Source: an uncultured Proteiniphilum sp. (lineage in GTDB: Bacteria; Bacteroidota; Bacteroidia; Bacteroidales; Dysgonomonadaceae). Taken from it: a stretch of 11,058 nt of DNA. A program made the translations under genes and the position numbers. The DNA is taken from contig NZ_CALNAT010000037.1 of assembly GCF_937873925.1 (NCBI RefSeq), forward strand, positions 1 through 11,058, read 5' to 3'. Under the pieces are notes generated by a model, which searched no databases, was not told the DNA's origin, and worked only from the letters and a program-made list of their open reading frames with translations. Below, one piece after another: positions 7,011 to 11,058 of the stretch (positions within the stretch are counted from its first letter, which is position 1; each line of letters opens with the position of its first letter).

Positions 7011-7017
7011 TAATATC

Positions 7018-7563
7018 TTACTTGAGATTTTTATAGAGTGAAGAAGGAAAATATATCTGAAATCCTACATTCAAAGACAATCCGTTGGAACTACCCGATC
7101 CGAATGTCCCATTGTAAAGCAATAAACCTTCTACGGCCACATTCTCACTCAGGAAATAAGAATAACCCGGACCGAAATTCACATTAAAACCGACATCGGC
7201 ACCTCTGGCACCCCCAATTCCTGCTCCTGCTTCCAAAAACCAACGACCTTGTCTCAGTAGCGTATCAAATTCTCTTTCTCCGAAATAATAACGACCGAAC
7301 GCGTTCACATTGTACCCATACGCATCATCGCCCGGTTGAGCCGTATAGCTCAGACCCACCTTTCCACCAATGGCCACATTATCCTGAATAAAATAACCTA
7401 CACGCGGGGTTAAGGTAATATTGAAAACGTTGTCATCTCCCAATCCCAGTTTCAGATCTCCGATGCCACCGCCTACCAGCGTACTGCCTTTCTGAAGTTG
7501 AGCACTAGCAATACCTATAGAGCAGGCAAAAATCAATACAGTACTAAACAAAATTTTTTTCAT
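7018..7563 (-). CDS. Small outer-membrane beta-barrel protein
   Basis: This 181-residue protein has a Sec signal peptide: KK at 3-4, the hydrophobic core ILFSTVLIFACSIGI, and likely signal-peptidase I cleavage after ASA (residue 21), leaving Gln22 as first mature residue. The rest alternates short beta-strands and Gly/Asn-rich turns typical of an eight-stranded OMP_b-brl/OmpA-like barrel (TPRVGYFIQDNVAIGGKVGL 52-71, WFLEAGAGIGGARGADVGF 108-126, GPGYSYFLSENVAVEGLLLY 131-150). The last strand, LSLNVGFQIYF (162-172), ends in Phe like a BAM recognition signal, but nine more residues (PSSLYKNLK) follow. The protein is probably in the outer membrane; its function is unknown. It lies 110 nt downstream of rnhB on the same strand and is convergent with tex. 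No TAnnTTTG box is evident before it, so its transcription source is unclear. Confidence 0.88.
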   Translation of the reverse strand: MKKILFSTVLIFACSIGIASAQLQKGSTLVGGGIGDLKLGLGDDNVFNITLTPRVGYFIQDNVAIGGKVGLSYTAQPGDDAYGYNVNAFGRYYFGEREFDTLLRQGRWFLEAGAGIGGARGADVGFNVNFGPGYSYFLSENVAVEGLLLYNGTFGSGSSNGLSLNVGFQIYFPSSLYKNLK

Positions 7564-7594
7564 TTCTTGAAGTTTTAGTGATTCTACATAAATG

Positions 7595-7675
7595 TTATTT
7601 ACTTCTGAGGCGTTTCAATTCGGCCGCAGTTTCTATTACAACAACCTCTTTTTCATTTTGTTTACAGTACTTTTC
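7595..7675 (-). other. Out-of-frame open extension after rnhB
   Basis: Skipping one T of the TTTTT run at 7676-7680 would avoid the rnhB stop and add 26 codons (ending ETAAELKRLRSK) before TAA at 7595-7597. The peptide is hydrophilic and protein-like, and codon use resembles the neighbouring genes. It may be a lost or frameshifted RnhB tail, a sequence error, or chance; an open run of this length is not rare. Confidence 0.25.
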
Positions 7676-8300
7676 AAAAATCCAATATCAATTGTGGTTC
7701 AATAAGCCGAAAACTCTTCCGGTGGTGGGGCGTAATACCATACTGACTGATCGCCTCACGATGCGCTTTGGTAGGGTATCCTTTATTGCGGTGCCAGTCG
7801 TATGCGGGATGTGCTTTATGGAGTTGCTGCATATATTCATCACGGTATGTCTTTGCAAGGATCGAAGCGGCAGCAATAGAACGGTATTTCGCATCTCCCT
7901 TGATCACACAGGTATGGAATATGTTGCCGAAAGGACGGAAACGGTTACCATCCACCAGAATATGTTCAGGAGGTATAGCCAGATGAGCTAAAGCGCGATG
8001 CATCGCCTTTACGGAAGCCCATAAGATATTGATCTCGTCGATCTCTGCCGGAGAGCAGGCTTCCACAGCATAACACAGCGCTTTTTTTTCGATGATTATC
8101 CGTAATTTAGCCCGTTCTTTCTCCGAAAGCTGTTTAGAGTCATTCAATCCGTCGCAATGAAAATTATGAGGCAGAATCACCGCCGCAGCAAAAACAGGTC
8201 CTGCCAGGCAACCACGCCCGGCTTCATCACATCCCGCCTCCAAACGGCCCGGTTCCATGCAGATCATCAAAGGATCGAATTTAGCTTTACTCCTCTTCAT
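7674..8300 (-). CDS. rnhB: Ribonuclease HII
   Basis: The protein has 208 residues. RNase HII cleaves the RNA strand of RNA/DNA hybrids and starts removal of single ribonucleotides misincorporated in DNA; it is cytoplasmic. The family motifs are present: CDEAGRG (24-30) with catalytic D25 and E26, LNDSKQLS (52-59), LVDGN (115-119) with D117, and KGDAKYRSIAAASILAK (134-150) with the fourth acidic residue D136. HPAYDWHRNKGYPTKAH (164-180) and HHRKSFRL (192-199) are the conserved C-terminal blocks. ATG at 8298-8300 is chosen; the first about 17 residues precede the conserved core. The gene lies 40 nt downstream of the phosphoesterase gene and is probably in the dnaA transcript. Oddly, an open frame of 26 codons continues past the stop in the +1 frame. 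Confidence 0.97.
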   Translation of the reverse strand: MKRSKAKFDPLMICMEPGRLEAGCDEAGRGCLAGPVFAAAVILPHNFHCDGLNDSKQLSEKERAKLRIIIEKKALCYAVEACSPAEIDEINILWASVKAMHRALAHLAIPPEHILVDGNRFRPFGNIFHTCVIKGDAKYRSIAAASILAKTYRDEYMQQLHKAHPAYDWHRNKGYPTKAHREAISQYGITPHHRKSFRLIEPQLILDF

Positions 8301-8307
8301 AACTATA

Positions 8308-8335
8308 ATTCAAGATTCAAGATTCAAAATTCAGA
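8308..8335. repeat. Heptad tandem repeat (ATTCAAG-type) between phosphoesterase gene and rnhB
   Basis: Four 7-nt units in a row, ATTCAAG, ATTCAAG, ATTCAAA and ATTCAGA, fill most of the 40-nt gap (8301-8340), and a partial ATTTT follows. Such ATTCAAA-like heptamers are low-complexity sequence prone to length change by slippage. The array sits directly upstream of the rnhB ATG on the coding (minus) strand. Confidence 0.75.
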
Positions 8336-8340
8336 ATTTT

Positions 8341-9621
8341 CTATTGAAAAGGAATTACCACCCGGTTATCTTCCGGCGGAAAATCGAACGCGAATGAATC
8401 CTGATCGGCCTCGCTGCCCATCAGGTCGGCAAAAATGCGGATCGCCATCTTCAGGGCCATATCCGGTTTCTCATCGCCCCGCACATGTATCAGGTTCAGC
8501 TTCACGATCACATCGGTGAGTGCATCGAGCGTCTCCTCCGGCATGGGTATATCCAACCCGTCTAACCGGTTCCTTGCCACCCGCCGGGTGATAGCCTCCA
8601 ATTTATCCCGGTATACGGCTGCCAGATCAGCATTTCCGGGAATAGCGGCGACAAAGCGGGTATCGATCGAAAGCCCGGTATCATTCAACTCCATGATCCT
8701 GTAGGCAAAAGGGTATTGCGCCAACGAAGCGGTTTCCACATCATAAAGAATGTTCCCGGCAGAAGAGGTATGCATAGTGATATCATTGGCGTGAAAATGT
8801 CCCGTAAAGACTACTTTTAATCCCGTATCGGCAAGGAGGCCGGCATTCTTCTCCCACTCATCGATCAGATATTGGGGAAAGAAAGCCGCCTGATAGGGCA
8901 TATGCTCCACCAGACCGTGATGCATCATCCCCAATACTGTAATTCCTTTTTCTTTCGCTTCGTACAGGATATCAAGTGCCCAGTCCATTGTTTCCGGAAG
9001 GATGCGTCCCCCGGTAACAGAGGTTGTTGTGTGCTCCTCATACCGGTTGGTATCGAAACAGAGGAGCCAGACACCCTCATTGATCTCCGCGAGATAACTC
9101 AATGAAGCCTTATCCCTTTTCAACGCATCTGAATAACCGAACGGAGCGTACAGTTCCACAAATTCCTCTTTTGAAACAGTTTCGGCCGGAGTAGCCTGAT
9201 TGCCCCGGTAAGCTTTCGCGTCGGGGATATTGATATCGTGATTTCCGGGAATCACGAGAATACGGGTTCCCCGGCTTTGCAACAGTCGGAGTTTCTCAAT
9301 AAAACCAAGGTGGCTTTGTTTCTCCCCGTGATTGGTGATATCTCCCGTCACCAGCAGCAGATCAGGCGCTTCCTCCTTTAAATCATCCAGTACCGCATCC
9401 AGCACCGCATGCAAATCGGTTATATTTCTGCCGGTCGCCTTCTCGTACGCAAAAAGAGATTCTCCTTCGGCAGCAAGCAGAGTGTCGAGAAAATGAATGT
9501 CGGTGATCACGGCGATCTTTACCGCTCCGGGGGCTCCCGAAGAGGCACATCCGGTAAAGAGGGTGAATAAGAGAATAAAGACAGCCCCTATATCATGAAT
9601 TAAGCAAACTTTCGATCTCAT
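8341..9621 (-). CDS. Predicted lipoprotein calcineurin-like metallophosphoesterase
   Basis: The gene is read from ATG at 9621 (426 residues). This start gives a lipoprotein signal: basic n-region MRSK, hydrophobic IGAVFILLFT, lipobox LFTGC with C25 as lipidated residue, then a Ser/Gly/Ala-rich linker. The mature domain has all metallophosphoesterase blocks: TDIHF (40-44; D41, H43), TGDITNHG (92-99; D94), PGNHD (125-129; N127, H128), GMMHHG (231-236) and TGHFH (273-277; H275, H277). They form a two-metal site that hydrolyses phosphate esters; the substrate is unknown. Residues about 330-426 form an extra C-terminal, mostly helical region not needed for the catalytic core. The start overlaps the dnaA 3' end by 29 nt in another frame, implying coupled translation and cotranscription. 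The frame is open upstream to 9720, but that part is inside dnaA and would spoil the signal peptide. Confidence 0.9.
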   Translation of the reverse strand: MRSKVCLIHDIGAVFILLFTLFTGCASSGAPGAVKIAVITDIHFLDTLLAAEGESLFAYEKATGRNITDLHAVLDAVLDDLKEEAPDLLLVTGDITNHGEKQSHLGFIEKLRLLQSRGTRILVIPGNHDINIPDAKAYRGNQATPAETVSKEEFVELYAPFGYSDALKRDKASLSYLAEINEGVWLLCFDTNRYEEHTTTSVTGGRILPETMDWALDILYEAKEKGITVLGMMHHGLVEHMPYQAAFFPQYLIDEWEKNAGLLADTGLKVVFTGHFHANDITMHTSSAGNILYDVETASLAQYPFAYRIMELNDTGLSIDTRFVAAIPGNADLAAVYRDKLEAITRRVARNRLDGLDIPMPEETLDALTDVIVKLNLIHVRGDEKPDMALKMAIRIFADLMGSEADQDSFAFDFPPEDNRVVIPFQ

Positions 9622-10996
9622 CGATGTCGGACCGGAATCCTTTGTCCACTTCATAGTAATCCTTAACCGTATTGCAGGCATGAAGTACGGTGGCATGGTT
9701 ACGGTTACCCACCTGTACACCTATTTGCGAAAGAGACAGTTCAGTATGTTTCTTGATAAAATACATGGTCACCTGCCGTGCCTGTACTATTTCACGTTTA
9801 CGGGATACAGACTGGATGAGCTCCTTCTTGACATGATAGAAGTCCGATACTGTATCCTGTATCTTCTGCACAGTGATACGCTTCTTTTCAAATTTAATGC
9901 TTTGTTCCACTACTCTCCGGGCCAGCGACAGATCGATTTCTCGATTGTTGATGATGGAATGCGCCATAAGGGAGACTACGATCCCTTCCAGATCACGTAC
10001 GTTCTCGGTGACGTTCTCGGCGATAAACTCGATCACGTTCCCGGGGATGGTAAGTCCATCGGAGAGCACCTTATTCTGAAGGATCTTTTTGCGAAGCTCC
10101 TTATCGGGACGTTCCAGTTTGGTGGTAAGTCCCCAGCGAAAACGGGTAAGCAGCCGTTCTTCCACACCTTGCATATTCATGGGCGGGCAATCGGAAGTCA
10201 TGACCAGTTGCTTATTATTCTGATGCAGGTGATTAAAAATGTGGAAAAAAGTGTTCTGCGTTTTCTCCAATCCCGACAATTCATGAATATCATCGATCAG
10301 TAAGACATCAATATTCTGGTAGAAATTGATGAAGTCATTGATGGTGTTGAACCGGCGGGCATCGGTGTATTGCACTTTGAACAGATGGGCAGATAGATAG
10401 AGCACTTTCTTATCAGGGTAGAGGTCCTTCACCCTCGATCCGATAGCATGACAGAGGTGCGTCTTCCCGACACCGGAGTTCCCGTGTACAAACAACGGAT
10501 TGAACGCCGTCTTTGCCGGATTCATGGCAACTGCTTCAGCGGCCGTGCGCGCAAGCCGGTTGCTTTCGCCTTCAAAAAAATTGAGAAAAGTATATTTGGA
10601 GTTGATCTGGGAGTCGAATTCGGATGTCTCCACCCTGTCGAAAGGGCTGGGTACTTTCGTAGAAATCTTGCCGGCCGTGTTCCTGTCGGCTCCCGCATAA
10701 GACTTGCTCTCCCCGCGAAGTTCAACCGCCGTATTACTCTCAGTCTCTACCAGAATACGATAATTGAGGATAGTACCCTCTCCTATTTCCCGATAAAGTG
10801 TATGCTGAATGAGATCGAGGTATTTATCTTCCAGATATTCGTAAAAAAACTGACTGGGAACCTGTACGGTAAACACATGATCCTGGTACTTTAGCGGAAC
10901 AATGGGTAAAAACCACGTATTGAACGCCGGTTCGGGGATATTGTCCCGAATAACATTCAAACAATTATTCCATAAAAGTCGGCACTCCTTATTCAT
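9593..10996 (-). CDS. dnaA: Chromosomal replication initiator protein DnaA
   Basis: ATG at 10994-10996 gives 467 residues. Domain I (about 1-85) begins with MNKECRLLWNNCLNVIRDNI and contains the conserved FNTWFLPI (25-32). Domain II is a short polar linker (about 86-130). Domain III is the AAA+ ATPase, with Walker A GNSGVGKTH (172-180), Walker B VLLIDDIHEL (231-240), sensor TSD (267-269) and arginine-finger block RLLTRFRWGL (281-290). Domain IV binds DnaA boxes, with signature VGNRNHATVLHAC (429-441). DnaA-ATP opens oriC to start replication. An in-frame TTG at 11017 would add MRRKRSP but is less likely than the ATG, which fits the family N-terminus. The 3' end overlaps the phosphoesterase gene. 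No clear promoter box is visible in the 62 nt upstream. Confidence 0.97.
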   Translation of the reverse strand: MNKECRLLWNNCLNVIRDNIPEPAFNTWFLPIVPLKYQDHVFTVQVPSQFFYEYLEDKYLDLIQHTLYREIGEGTILNYRILVETESNTAVELRGESKSYAGADRNTAGKISTKVPSPFDRVETSEFDSQINSKYTFLNFFEGESNRLARTAAEAVAMNPAKTAFNPLFVHGNSGVGKTHLCHAIGSRVKDLYPDKKVLYLSAHLFKVQYTDARRFNTINDFINFYQNIDVLLIDDIHELSGLEKTQNTFFHIFNHLHQNNKQLVMTSDCPPMNMQGVEERLLTRFRWGLTTKLERPDKELRKKILQNKVLSDGLTIPGNVIEFIAENVTENVRDLEGIVVSLMAHSIINNREIDLSLARRVVEQSIKFEKKRITVQKIQDTVSDFYHVKKELIQSVSRKREIVQARQVTMYFIKKHTELSLSQIGVQVGNRNHATVLHACNTVKDYYEVDKGFRSDIDEIESLLNS

Positions 10997-11058
10997 TGGT
11001 GATCTTTTTCTTCGCAAACGGATTACAAATTTTCAAAAAAAAAACGAGATAAAAAAAT
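10997..11058 (-). promoter_or_regulatory. dnaA upstream region, AT-rich with homopolymer runs
   Basis: These 62 nt before the dnaA ATG are strongly AT-rich and hold an A10 run at 11035-11044 on the plus strand (T10 on the coding strand) and a further A7 at about 11051-11057. TTTG occurs several times on the coding strand, but no properly spaced TAnnTTTG is present and no DnaA box is visible. A promoter and possibly oriC may lie beyond the right edge. Confidence 0.4.

Larger units (their letters stand above)
6717..7017. other. Structured convergent intergenic region between tex and the beta-barrel gene
   Basis: This 301-nt gap holds several structures beyond the tex terminator. One inverted repeat is CATACGAT (6814-6821) with ATCGTATG (6844-6851). 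A short odd palindrome TCGTTAAACGA lies at 6860-6870. A near-palindrome at 6873-6896 is centred on AGTAAAT-TT-ATTTACT. The direct repeat CGAGTGCAGA occurs at 6868-6877 and 6897-6906, 29 nt apart. A CGGCAG/CTGCCG hairpin lies at 6977-7001. A 36-codon ORF with a hydrophobic segment overlaps the right half (6900-7010). I recognise no known RNA family here. Confidence 0.5.

Noticed and set aside
9622..9720. Upstream extension of the phosphoesterase frame
   Set aside because: It lies fully inside dnaA domain IV and would bury the lipoprotein signal peptide behind 33 extra residues.
10997..11017. Longer DnaA from an in-frame TTG
   Set aside because: The ATG at 10996 gives the usual family N-terminus. 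The added residues are basic and fall in leader-like sequence.
1..11058. Mobile elements, CRISPR arrays, defence or prophage genes
   Set aside because: I found no transposase, integrase, Cas, toxin-antitoxin or phage motif, and no spacer-repeat array or long terminal inverted repeats.

Overview
The window looks like a housekeeping stretch of a Bacteroidota chromosome, most likely order Bacteroidales. The main reasons are the adk-obg-pgeF gene order, Bacteroidota-type -7 elements (TAnnTTTG) upstream of several genes, weak or absent Shine-Dalgarno sequences, a short-LID adenylate kinase, and secreted and outer-membrane proteins of Bacteroidales type. A family such as Dysgonomonadaceae or Porphyromonadaceae would fit, but that is inference. 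I see no insertion sequence, integrase, CRISPR array, rRNA or defence gene.

Layout, left to right. At 1-2246 a minus-strand cluster runs adk (adenylate kinase), obg (ribosome-assembly GTPase) and pgeF (laccase-domain protein, cut by the left edge), with gaps of 2 and 9 nt. A TATCTTTG element precedes adk. At 2444-2776 a small, highly charged helical protein is encoded on the plus strand. A strong bidirectional terminator (2816-2853) separates it from a minus-strand tRNA-Cys(GCA) at 2860-2930. Next come radA (minus, 3153-4520) and tex (plus, 4593-6716), which diverge from a compact promoter region with back-to-back -7 elements. tex ends at a hairpin.

A 301-nt convergent gap (6717-7017) is rich in inverted and direct repeats and may encode a 36-residue membrane peptide. 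The rest, 7018-10996, is all minus strand. In transcription order it holds dnaA, a secreted lipoprotein metallophosphoesterase that overlaps dnaA by 29 nt, rnhB (RNase HII), and a small outer-membrane beta-barrel protein. dnaA is complete, and its promoter and perhaps oriC lie at or beyond the right edge.

The genes mostly serve information processing: replication initiation (dnaA), RNA/DNA hybrid repair (rnhB), recombination (radA), transcription/RNA metabolism (tex), ribosome assembly (obg), nucleotide balance (adk), decoding (tRNA-Cys) and removal of aberrant wall precursors (pgeF). I found no clear new system. The points most worth a second look are the dnaA/phosphoesterase overlap, a possible frameshifted tail on rnhB, the structured tex/beta-barrel gap with its small ORF, and a 17-nt motif shared by two intergenic regions.
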